Below, in pieces: positions 1 through 6,065 of a stretch of 6,105 nt of DNA. Numbering within the stretch: position 1 is the stretch's first letter; each line of letters starts with the position of its first letter. Source of the stretch: Methanobacteriota archaeon (GTDB lineage Archaea > Halobacteriota > Bog-38 > Methanoflorentales > Methanoflorentaceae); the NCBI GenBank assembly GCA_028679495.1, contig JAJRBK010000070.1:1-6105 (forward strand), written 5' to 3'. The position numbers and the translations under genes are program-made. A model generated the notes under the pieces. It was not told the DNA's origin. It was given only the letters and a program-made list of their open reading frames with translations, and searched no databases.

Positions 1-449
1 AGGACGCCATGAAGGCCGGTGCCGTGACGACGAAGGATCCGATTCCTAAAGGCTTAGAGATCCGGGAGAACATCGAAAAGGCGATGTTGAAGCTTGCGGC
101 TAAGTGGCAGGCGCACGACTTCCTGGGTCCTGAGAACCGCGACGAGTTCTGGCTCGAGCAGTTTTCGAAATGCATAAAATGCGGGGGCTGCTGGACGGCG
201 TGTCCCGTGTGCACCTGCGACGATTGCAAGCTCGAGAGCTGTGAGCCGCGCTGGGTCGAAGAGGGGGTGCTTCCTCCCTCGCCGAAGCTGCAGTACACAA
301 GGGCGGCACACATGGCCGCCGACTGCGTGGACTGTGGTCAGTGCGAGGACGCGTGCCCCGTTGAGATTCCCCTCTCGACGTTCTTCCAGCAATCGACCAA
401 GGACACGGCTAAGCTGTTCGCCAGATTCGAAGAACTGACGTCGATCTAG
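1..449 (+). CDS. Iron-sulfur C-terminal part of an F420-type formate dehydrogenase/hydrogenase beta-like subunit (5' partial)
   Basis: The visible 146 residues from the ATG at 9 carry two [4Fe-4S] ferredoxin motifs. The first is CxxCxxCxxxCP at residues 55-66, the second CxxCxxCxxxCP at 106-117 (CVDCGQCEDACP). Four further cysteines (C68, C70, C73, C78) follow the first motif, giving 12 in all. The pattern 'FSKCIKCGGCWTACPVC' followed by 'CGQCEDACPVEIPL' resembles, from memory, the C-terminus of the FdhB/FrhB beta family, which moves electrons between F420/FAD and iron-sulfur partners in the cytoplasm. The frame is open to the window edge (Asp-Ala precede the ATG) and family members are several hundred residues long, so I infer the flavin/F420 domain lies upstream, outside the window. 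Alternative: AGGA at 1-4 could be a ribosome binding site and the ATG at 9 the start of a small stand-alone ferredoxin-like protein. The iron-sulfur nature is certain; the family is likely; the electron donor is unknown. Confidence 0.72.
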   Translation, partial: DAMKAGAVTTKDPIPKGLEIRENIEKAMLKLAAKWQAHDFLGPENRDEFWLEQFSKCIKCGGCWTACPVCTCDDCKLESCEPRWVEEGVLPPSPKLQYTRAAHMAADCVDCGQCEDACPVEIPLSTFFQQSTKDTAKLFARFEELTSI

Positions 450-468
450 AAAAGCATAGAACAAACGT

Positions 469-493
469 GGGGGAGAACCCCCCCTTCTTTTTT
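469..493 (+). terminator. GC hairpin plus T tract after the iron-sulfur gene
   Basis: GGGGG (469-473) pairs with CCCCC (478-482) across an AGAA loop, followed by CC and then a T-rich run with one C (485-493). It starts 20 nt after the TAG of the upstream gene and ends just before the stop of the convergent gene. The T tract is on the plus-strand transcript, so it best serves the iron-sulfur gene. Archaeal termination depends mainly on the T tract; the hairpin may protect the 3' end. Confidence 0.6.
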
Positions 494-501
494 GGTTCTT
501 C

Positions 502-1629
502 TTACATAGCTGGGTACTCTGTGAAGCGTACCTGAGTGCGGCGCAAAAAGGCGATGACTGTTGTTTTGAGCTCCGCTAACGTGTAGCTACCATCACCGAT
601 TACGTTTTGTTCTTCTAGTAGACGACCTATCTCGTCGTCGCTTCCGCTCTGAAGACGGATGATAATTGAGCCCTGCACTGCGCGTGCCGTGTGATAGATG
701 CCGTCGGCATCTCCGTCAGTTATCCCTAAGACGGGAATACCTATGCGAGACAGAATATCACTGCAGATCGCTGTGGTATCATCTCCGATCGTGATTGCAC
801 AGATCGTCCTCTCATCAACAGCTTCAAAGGTTCGGTCCGCAGCGTGGTTAATGATGATGACTTTACCACGTTCTAGGTGTCGTGCGGGCACAACCACGTT
901 CGATCGGCGCTGCGCTTTGTTATTCCTTCTAAGATAGCCCGTCTTGATGTATGCCGTCTCCAAGTCAACGTGCCCGATTTTTTCAAGCCCGTGGTCCTTG
1001 ATGATGGCGCCTCGAATATCAACAATCCTACCGTCTCGTGCTATTATTTCCACATCCGTACCGGTGACCATTCCGACGACTGTTCCTTCAACGAGGATGC
1101 GTTCCCCTTTTTGTGCTCCGTGTACGATTCTGATATCAGTACCTCCTTTATGCTCAACGTGCATGGTCTTTTTCCGAGTTTTGTGAAGCGTGAGTGCGAG
1201 AGCGTCGGCCAGATAACGCGCAACACGTTCGACGACATCAGCCTTGTCGCCATCAGCGCCGTACCAAAGGATGACCCGTCCGTCACGGGCTCCTGGCCGT
1301 TCTACTTGAATTATTGAACGGTCTACTCGCGAAGATACGATCTGTCCAAAAAAGATTCCGGTTGCAGGCGTCTTCCCACAATTTGCGAGTATTATCACGT
1401 CCTTATTTGAAAAGTGCGACAAAGCATCGCTTGTGTGCATTTTGCGCGTTATGTCGACAAGAGCTCTAAGCGGGCTGTCTAGTACTGCAACGCGGGCCAT
1501 CGTGCCACCTGTGAGCACATGTACAGGGCCTAGATTATCGAGGGTGCTGACTAGATCAGCGAGCTTCCCAGAGTCTATGATTTCTGGACCGTGGATGACT
1601 AATCCAATTCCGGTTGAGAGCTGATGCGT
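502..1629 (-). CDS. DUF2117-like conserved archaeal protein, probable ACG start
   Basis: About 375 residues if started at the ACG at 1629-1627. I recognise, from memory and without a search, the DUF2117 pattern of methanogenic archaea: HGPEIIDSG (residues 13-21), LTGGTMARVAVLD (39-51), ANCGKTPATGIFFG (82-95) and QVERPGARDG (108-117). A beta-rich middle follows (VEGTVVG...DVEIIARDGRI, 180-202), then a C-terminal alpha/beta unit with GDDTT (282-286) and ITDGDADGI (303-311). No signal peptide or membrane segment is seen, so it is probably cytoplasmic. Function is unknown. Start choice: a GTG at 1518-1516 would remove the HGPEIIDSG region. The in-frame sequence back to the TGA at 1638-1636 has no ATG, GTG or TTG, yet a GAGGTGA Shine-Dalgarno (1642-1636) lies 6 nt before ACG. 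I therefore infer ACG initiation, or an ATG-to-ACG change or error. It is convergent with the iron-sulfur gene and lies downstream of glmS on the same strand, 142 nt away. Confidence 0.68.
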   Translation of the reverse strand, partial: THQLSTGIGLVIHGPEIIDSGKLADLVSTLDNLGPVHVLTGGTMARVAVLDSPLRALVDITRKMHTSDALSHFSNKDVIILANCGKTPATGIFFGQIVSSRVDRSIIQVERPGARDGRVILWYGADGDKADVVERVARYLADALALTLHKTRKKTMHVEHKGGTDIRIVHGAQKGERILVEGTVVGMVTGTDVEIIARDGRIVDIRGAIIKDHGLEKIGHVDLETAYIKTGYLRRNNKAQRRSNVVVPARHLERGKVIIINHAADRTFEAVDERTICAITIGDDTTAICSDILSRIGIPVLGITDGDADGIYHTARAVQGSIIIRLQSGSDDEIGRLLEEQNVIGDGSYTLAELKTTVIAFLRRTQVRFTEYPAM

Positions 1630-1635
1630 TAAAAG

Positions 1636-1642
1636 TCACCTC
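1636..1642 (-). promoter_or_regulatory. Strong Shine-Dalgarno (GAGGTGA) for the DUF2117-like gene
   Basis: The minus strand reads GAGGTGA, a 7-base match to the 16S anti-Shine-Dalgarno complement. Six bases later comes an ACG in the frame of the gene. The TGA inside this site is itself in frame, so the protein cannot start further upstream. This site decides the start: it points to 1629 and not to the internal GTG at 1518. Confidence 0.62.
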
Positions 1643-1662
1643 GAGCGTCCGTGCCAAAGGGA

Positions 1663-1694
1663 GCTATAAGGGCATCTCACTCATAACGGTTATA
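1663..1694 (-). promoter_or_regulatory. Candidate promoter of the DUF2117-like gene with a small palindrome
   Basis: Two TATA-like boxes face the gene: CTATAACC, whose TATA lies at 1694-1691, and CTTATAGC at 1670-1663. The first overlaps a perfect palindrome, ATAAC-G-GTTAT on the plus strand (1683-1693). With archaeal spacing of roughly 25 nt, the upstream box would give a leader of about 35-40 nt that includes the Shine-Dalgarno; the downstream box would start transcription almost at it. The palindrome may be an operator or only the edge of the promoter. No TFB recognition element is clear. Confidence 0.33.
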
Positions 1695-1695
1695 G

Positions 1696-1714
1696 GTGCC
1701 TGATGAGCAGGCAC
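1696..1714. repeat. Perfect inverted repeat (7-bp stem, 5-nt loop)
   Basis: GTGCCTG (1696-1702) and CAGGCAC (1708-1714) are perfect reverse complements around a 5-nt loop, ATGAG on the plus strand. It lies between the glmS 3' end and the DUF2117-like gene. No T tract follows immediately on the minus strand, so it is not a classic terminator. It could stabilise the glmS mRNA end or bind a regulator next to the promoter at 1663-1694. Confidence 0.5.
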
Positions 1715-1730
1715 AAAGATGTCGACGAGC

Positions 1731-1752
1731 AGAAGAATTAAAATAAACCACT
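1731..1752 (-). terminator. T-rich terminator after glmS
   Basis: About 20 nt past the glmS TAA the minus strand runs TGGTTTATTTTAATTCTTCT, a T-rich tract of the kind archaeal RNA polymerase terminates on. There is no strong stem directly before it. If it is efficient, glmS and the DUF2117-like gene are separate transcripts. Confidence 0.45.
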
Positions 1753-1771
1753 GTTCTCAAATGGAAACGGA

Positions 1772-3598
1772 TTACTCAACAGTGACACTCTTTGCAAGAT
1801 TACGCGGTTGGTCGATTTCGGCACCCTTGAATTTTGCGGTGTAATACGCAAGAAGCTGGAGCACCACCGCAGTAAGCATCGGCGAGAAGAGTTCGTCGAT
1901 GTCAGGAATTCTAATTACGGAATCGACGTATTTGGGGATTTCATCATCAGAATTGTTAGCAACAGCGGTAACGTTCGCGTTTCGCGCTTTGACCTCTTTG
2001 ATGTTGCCGAGCATTTTATAGTACGTCTTTCCTTTTGGAACAAGCGCGATAACAGGTGTGCCGGTCGTTATGAGCGCGAGAGGTCCGTGTTTGAGCTCGC
2101 CTGCAGGAAATCCCTCTGCCCGTATGTACGAGATCTCTTTCATCTTGAGCGCGCCTTCAAGTGCGATCGGATAGTTTAGGCCACGTCCGATAAAATAACA
2201 ACAGTCCGCTTCACAAACCTGCAAGGCGCACTTTTCGATGTTGTTGATGTCGTCGAGGAGCGATTCGATGAGGCCAGGAACCGCCTTGAGCGATGAGATC
2301 ATATAACGTGATGTCTCGACGTCAATGAGTGTTTTCATCCGCGCAATATATACGCCAAGCATGTAGAGTGTAAGCAGCTGTGCAGTGAACGTTTTTGTTG
2401 CAGCAACGCCGATCTCAGTGCCTGATCTTGTAAGGAGGATCTCATCGGCTTTTCTCGTGATCGTGCTCCCATCAACGTTGGTGACAGCAAGCGTAAGGTA
2501 CCCTTGTGACCGCGCCTCGTTCATCGCAGCGAGCGTGTCAGCAGTTTCACCCGATTGGCTGATGCAGATTGCTAAGGATTTATTGCCCGGCAGCGGATTA
2601 TTGTACCGAAACTCAGAGCTGTATTCCACTCTCACCGGGATGCGCACCAGATCCTCAAGCATGTATTTTCCAAGTATCCCCGCGTGATATGACGTGCCAC
2701 ACGCGATGATGCTAATACTCTCGATATCTTCGATCGCGTGTTCGATCGCACGCAGTTCTTTAAAATCGACGTTACCCTCAAGCTCATACAAGCGATCTTC
2801 CATCGTTTCTCTGAGCGCTTTAGGCTGCTCGTGAATCTCCTTCAGCATGAAATGCTCGTATCCGCCTCGTTCGGCATCTTGTACGCTGCCGCTTGCAATG
2901 ACCACGCTCTTCTCAACACTTAAACCGTCAAGAGTTGATACCGTGACGTTGTTACGAGTAAGGCGCACGATTTCCCCATCGTTAACGTATATCACCTTGT
3001 TGGTAAATTTTCTAAGGGCGGGTATATCGCTTGCTACGAAGTTCTCGCCGTCGCCTAATCCTACGACAAGTGGGCTATCCTTTCGCGCGGCAACGATGAC
3101 ATCAGGCTCATTATCCGAAATCACAGCAATTGCATACGATCCATCAACGCGCGACAGCGCGTCACGCACAGCACACTCGAGATCGCCGTTATAGGTTTCC
3201 TCGATAAGGTGTGCAATGACTTCGGTATCTGTCTCGGAACTAAAGATGTGCCCTCTGCCCTTAAGCTCCTCTTTCAGCGCCTGAAAATTCTCGATAATGC
3301 CGTTATGCACAACAGCGACGCTGCCACTACAGTCGACGTGTGGGTGAGCGTTTGTTGACGAGGGCACGCCGTGGGTGGCCCATCGCGTGTGTCCGATGCC
3401 AACACAGGCGTTGTTGTTGAAGTTTAAAATGCTCTCAAGTTCGGAGATTTTCCCTTCGATTTTCGTTACGTCAATCTCCGCGCCGTTAAGCGTTGCGATG
3501 CCCGCTGAATCATACCCTCGGTATTCGAGCCGTTTCAATGATTCGACCAGTATTGGTGTGACGCTTTGATTCCCGGTACATCCAACTATGCCGCACAT
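1772..3598 (-). CDS. glmS: Glutamine--fructose-6-phosphate aminotransferase (isomerizing)
   Basis: It converts fructose-6-phosphate and glutamine to glucosamine-6-phosphate and glutamate, the entry to UDP-GlcNAc and amino-sugar synthesis, in the cytosol. At 608 residues it is full length (E. coli GlmS is 609). The class II glutamine amidotransferase domain is at about 2-230, with the N-terminal nucleophile Cys2 in MCGIVG, LEYRGYDSAG (24-33), GHTRWATHG (69-77), HNGIIEN (98-104) and SETDTEV (121-127). Two SIS isomerase domains follow, with MLKEIHEQP (251-259), ACGTSYHAG (299-307) and SQSGETADT (347-355), then EGALKMKEISYI (481-492) and ELKHGP (501-506). It ends in the classic DQPRNLAKSVTVE tail. 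The start is fixed by Met-Cys, since Cys must become residue 1 after processing. The upstream Shine-Dalgarno is weak (GAGA, 7 nt before the ATG). It is transcribed divergently from purD. Nothing in it looks broken. Confidence 0.97.
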   Translation of the reverse strand: MCGIVGCTGNQSVTPILVESLKRLEYRGYDSAGIATLNGAEIDVTKIEGKISELESILNFNNNACVGIGHTRWATHGVPSSTNAHPHVDCSGSVAVVHNGIIENFQALKEELKGRGHIFSSETDTEVIAHLIEETYNGDLECAVRDALSRVDGSYAIAVISDNEPDVIVAARKDSPLVVGLGDGENFVASDIPALRKFTNKVIYVNDGEIVRLTRNNVTVSTLDGLSVEKSVVIASGSVQDAERGGYEHFMLKEIHEQPKALRETMEDRLYELEGNVDFKELRAIEHAIEDIESISIIACGTSYHAGILGKYMLEDLVRIPVRVEYSSEFRYNNPLPGNKSLAICISQSGETADTLAAMNEARSQGYLTLAVTNVDGSTITRKADEILLTRSGTEIGVAATKTFTAQLLTLYMLGVYIARMKTLIDVETSRYMISSLKAVPGLIESLLDDINNIEKCALQVCEADCCYFIGRGLNYPIALEGALKMKEISYIRAEGFPAGELKHGPLALITTGTPVIALVPKGKTYYKMLGNIKEVKARNANVTAVANNSDDEIPKYVDSVIRIPDIDELFSPMLTAVVLQLLAYYTAKFKGAEIDQPRNLAKSVTVE

Positions 3599-3630
3599 TC
3601 AATCGTCTCGTTGAAATTATTGTCAGGACA

Positions 3631-3640
3631 AGTCTATACA
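3631..3640 (-). promoter_or_regulatory. Candidate TATA box of glmS
   Basis: The minus strand reads TGTATAGACT here. Its centre is about 39 nt ahead of the glmS ATG, so archaeal spacing would start transcription roughly 10-13 nt before the codon. That gives a very short leader, in keeping with the weak ribosome binding site. Assignment rests on position and base composition only. Confidence 0.35.
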
Positions 3641-3782
3641 CTAGGCGGGCTTGATGGTCTATAAAAGTTGCGATTCCTTTGCAGTATTAAGATCAATGAT
3701 CAATTATGAATCGATGACGCCGAGCCACAAACTGCGTGGATGTGTCCGTACCTTATACAATACGTACCTGAGTCCCCTCACC

Positions 3783-3809
3783 TATTTAATGTTTGGATAT
3801 CTTTTTATC
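3783..3809 (+). promoter_or_regulatory. Candidate purD promoter (TATA-like boxes)
   Basis: Two T/A-rich boxes lie just ahead of purD: TATTTAAT (3783-3790) and TTTTTATC (3802-3809). The second is centred about 28 nt before the purD ATG, which is the usual archaeal TATA-to-start-site distance, so it would give an essentially leaderless mRNA. The first would give a leader of about 20 nt. No Shine-Dalgarno is seen in the 20 nt before the ATG, which favours the leaderless reading. Confidence 0.42.
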
Positions 3810-3833
3810 GTACAATCGCTTATCACCCACACT

Positions 3834-5114
3834 ATGAAGGTCTTACTTGTAGGTTCCGGCGGCCGAGAGCACGCGATCGCAATGGCGATCGCTCAAAGCA
3901 GTGAAGAGCCAACGCTCTATGCTGCAATGAAATACAAAAATCCCGGTATTGCGCACCTTTGCAAGGATTACGTGCTTGTCAGCGAGACTGACGTTCAAAG
4001 GGTCGCTGACTATGCTGAGCGCGTTGACTTGGCGATCATAGGACCTGAAGCGCCCTTGGCAGAAGGGATGGTTGATGCACTCACCGGTCGCGGCGTCAGG
4101 GCTTTCGGACCTACACAACAGGCGGCACGCATAGAATCCGACAAGAGTTGGGCCCGTTCGTTTATGACACGCAACGATATTGCAGGCTGTCCGCAATACG
4201 CTCTATTTGAGGACTTAAGCGAAGCGGATAGCTTTCTGAAAGACCATATCGACGAGGATGACTTGGTCATAAAACCGATTGGCCTTACTGGGGGGAAAGG
4301 GGTCGTCGTTATAGACAACTATGAAGGAGGAAGACAGTACCTAAAGACGCTCCAAGGACCGGTCATCATCGAGGAGTGCCTCAAAGGAGAGGAGTTCACT
4401 ATCCAAGCGTTTGTTGACGGACGTGTCGTCGTGCCGGGGCCCGCAGTGCAAGACCACAAGCGCGCTTTTGAAGGGGATCGAGGCCCTAACACCGGCGGGA
4501 TGGGCTCGTACACGGATAAATCATGGATCCTTCCCTTCATGGACAAAGGTGATTATAATGCCGCGATAACGATCATGCAGGACACCGTAGATGCACTAAG
4601 GACCAACGGCGTTCCCTACAAAGGCATACTTTACGGACAGTTTATGTTGACAAAAAGAGGGCCGATGGTCGTCGAGTACAACTGCAGATTTGGGGATCCT
4701 GAAGCGATGAACGTTTTACCCCTTCTTAAATCAGATTTCGTTGCCCTCGCAGAATCGGCTATCGACGGCACGCTCAAGAAGGCCGATTACGATCTCCGTG
4801 CAACTGTCTGTAAGTATGTGGTGCCTGCCGGCTATCCGTCCGATCCCCAGCCGACAGATATAACAATTGATCGAGAGAGCATGGACGCCCTCTTGTTCTA
4901 TGCAAGCGTGAATGAACATGGGGGGCGCATCGCGACGACGACTTCGCGGGCTGTGGCTGTGCTCGGCATCGCCGAGACCATTGAGCGCGCAGAAGAAAAG
5001 GCAGAACAAGCGCTCCATCATATCCACGGCAATGTATTCGCACGGCACGATATCGGAACAGCAGAACTCGTTAGGAGCCGCGTTGAACACATGAAGCAGA
5101 TTAGGGCATCATAA
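3834..5114 (+). CDS. purD: Phosphoribosylamine--glycine ligase (GAR synthetase)
   Basis: It joins glycine to 5-phosphoribosylamine using ATP, giving GAR, the second step of de novo purine synthesis in the cytosol. The 426 residues match the family length (E. coli 429). The N-domain has MKVLLVGSGGREHA (1-14) and IIGPEAPL (68-75). The ATP-grasp part has DKSWARSFM (103-111), KPIGLTGGKGV (147-157), EEFTIQAF (186-193), the DHKRAFEGDRGPNTGGMG segment (207-224) and the metal/substrate motif EYNCRFGDPE (281-290). The C-domain is complete. Start: the frame is open back to an ATG at 3651, but family proteins begin exactly at MKVLLVGSGGREHA, so 3834 is chosen. No ribosome binding site precedes it and a TATA-like box sits at leaderless distance. 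argF follows after 18 nt, so the two are probably cotranscribed. Confidence 0.96.
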   Translation: MKVLLVGSGGREHAIAMAIAQSSEEPTLYAAMKYKNPGIAHLCKDYVLVSETDVQRVADYAERVDLAIIGPEAPLAEGMVDALTGRGVRAFGPTQQAARIESDKSWARSFMTRNDIAGCPQYALFEDLSEADSFLKDHIDEDDLVIKPIGLTGGKGVVVIDNYEGGRQYLKTLQGPVIIEECLKGEEFTIQAFVDGRVVVPGPAVQDHKRAFEGDRGPNTGGMGSYTDKSWILPFMDKGDYNAAITIMQDTVDALRTNGVPYKGILYGQFMLTKRGPMVVEYNCRFGDPEAMNVLPLLKSDFVALAESAIDGTLKKADYDLRATVCKYVVPAGYPSDPQPTDITIDRESMDALLFYASVNEHGGRIATTTSRAVAVLGIAETIERAEEKAEQALHHIHGNVFARHDIGTAELVRSRVEHMKQIRAS

Positions 5115-5132
5115 GGGGACCCCAAAAGACAT

Positions 5133-6038
5133 ATGATGAAGAATTTCGTTTCGATATGCGACCTCACAAGAGATGACATCTCCGACCTTATACAGCTGGC
5201 CCTCCGCCTAAAGGACGAACGAAAACGAGGGCGGTTCTCGCGTGCACTCGAGCACAAAACGGTAGCGATGATATTTGAGAAGCCATCGACGCGAACTCGA
5301 ACAGCGTTTGAAGTGGCAATCACCGAATTAGGAGGACACCCGCTTTACCTCAGCTGGAACGAGCTGCAGCTCGGACGAGGAGAGGCGGTGGCAGACACCG
5401 CCCGGGTGCTCTCACGGTACGTGAGCGGGATCGTCATACGGGCAGATCGCCATTCCACAGTGACCGAGATGGCTTCCAACGCCTCGGTTCCGGTCATCAA
5501 CGCGCTTTCAGACCGCGAACATCCATGCCAATTGCTTGCCGACCTTATGACGATTTACGAAAAAAAAGGCAAGCTACGTGACATGAAGCTCGCTTGGATC
5601 GGCGATGGCAACAACGTCTGCAACTCAGCAATACTCGCGTGCGCCATCATGGGTCTCAGCATTGACGTTGCGTGTCCGCCGGGCTACGAACCGAACGGAG
5701 AGGTCGTGCGCACGGCACAAGCGGTAGGCCACGTGCGAGTTCTGACAGAGCCTCTCGAGGCAGCGGCCGCCGCTGACGTCTTGTATACGGACACGTGGGT
5801 TTCTATGGGCGACGAAGCCACCGCAGCACAGCGCACGCGCGACTTGAGCGCCTACTGTATCGATAAACATGTGCTACACGCGGCGAAGGACGACGCAATT
5901 GTGCTCCATTGCCTGCCTGCTCACCGAGGATGCGAGATCACTGATGAGGTGATCGATGGACCGCATTCGGCCGTCCTTGACCAAGCCGAGAACAGGCTCC
6001 ATACGCAAAAGGCCCTCTTGAAGAAGCTGCTTGTGTAG
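5133..6038 (+). CDS. argF: Ornithine carbamoyltransferase
   Basis: It transfers the carbamoyl group of carbamoyl phosphate to ornithine, giving citrulline, in arginine synthesis in the cytosol. It has 301 residues, the normal length. The carbamoyl-phosphate domain has EKPSTRTR (49-56), GRGE (81-84), R103 and HPCQ (130-133). The ornithine domain has IGDGNNV (156-162), DTWVSMG (220-226, the SMG signature of OTCases rather than ATCases) and HCLPAHRG (259-266). The tail QAENRLHTQKALL is typical. The gene begins with two ATGs (5133 and 5136) and either may be used; the upstream AAGGGGA (5113-5119) is 13-16 nt away, longer than usual. It lies 18 nt behind purD on the same strand with no terminator between, so I infer cotranscription. 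All expected catalytic residues are present. Confidence 0.96.
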   Translation: MMKNFVSICDLTRDDISDLIQLALRLKDERKRGRFSRALEHKTVAMIFEKPSTRTRTAFEVAITELGGHPLYLSWNELQLGRGEAVADTARVLSRYVSGIVIRADRHSTVTEMASNASVPVINALSDREHPCQLLADLMTIYEKKGKLRDMKLAWIGDGNNVCNSAILACAIMGLSIDVACPPGYEPNGEVVRTAQAVGHVRVLTEPLEAAAAADVLYTDTWVSMGDEATAAQRTRDLSAYCIDKHVLHAAKDDAIVLHCLPAHRGCEITDEVIDGPHSAVLDQAENRLHTQKALLKKLLV

Positions 6039-6048
6039 CTACCACGGC

Positions 6049-6060
6049 TCTTGTTTCTTA
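6049..6060 (+). terminator. Weak T-rich stretch after argF
   Basis: Eleven bases past the argF TAG the strand reads TCTTGTTTCTTA. It is T-rich and followed by a fresh TATA-like box, which fits an archaeal transcript end, but there is no stem-loop and the tract is short. Confidence 0.3.
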
Positions 6061-6065
6061 CCTAG

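Larger units (their letters stand above)
3599..3833. other. Divergent glmS/purD intergenic regulatory region
   Basis: This is 235 nt between two divergent genes, richer in A+T than the genes. Besides the boxes listed separately it holds a plus-strand TATAAAAG (3660-3667), a tandem GATCAATGATCAAT (3691-3704) and two CGTACCT copies 16 nt apart (3747-3753 and 3763-3769). The frame of purD is open through much of it, back to an ATG at 3651, but that translation (rich in Y, L and S, with no family motif) is unlike PurD, so I treat it as non-coding. I see no RNA gene in it. Confidence 0.45.

Noticed and set aside
1..449. Horizontal transfer of the first gene because of its high G+C
   Set aside because: Hand counts on sample lines give about 63% there against about 49% in the DUF2117-like gene, but argF also reaches 65% locally, so composition alone is no evidence.
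877..1317. Plus-strand open frame of 146 codons opposite the DUF2117-like gene
   Set aside because: It is an antisense shadow of a gene with family motifs on the minus strand; no ribosome binding site and no recognisable protein features.
1500..1518. GTG (1518) or ATG (1500) as the start of the DUF2117-like gene
   Set aside because: Either would cut off the HGPEIIDSG segment; the strong Shine-Dalgarno lies over 100 nt upstream and points to 1629.
3599..3660. glmS ribozyme/riboswitch ahead of glmS
   Set aside because: The space to the likely transcription start is only about 10-40 nt and shows no ribozyme core; that element is known from Gram-positive bacteria.
528..3773. Shared 11-mer CGTACCTGAGT at 528-538 and 3763-3773
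   Set aside because: A few repeated 11-mers are expected by chance in 6 kb; one copy is inside a coding region.
3651..3833. N-terminal extension of purD or an upstream small protein
   Set aside because: It is open in the purD frame but has no PurD homology and no ribosome binding site; it overlaps the promoter boxes and family members start at 3834.
5115..5123. GGGGACCCC between purD and argF as a terminator
   Set aside because: A one-base loop cannot form a stable hairpin and no T tract follows; cotranscription is more likely.
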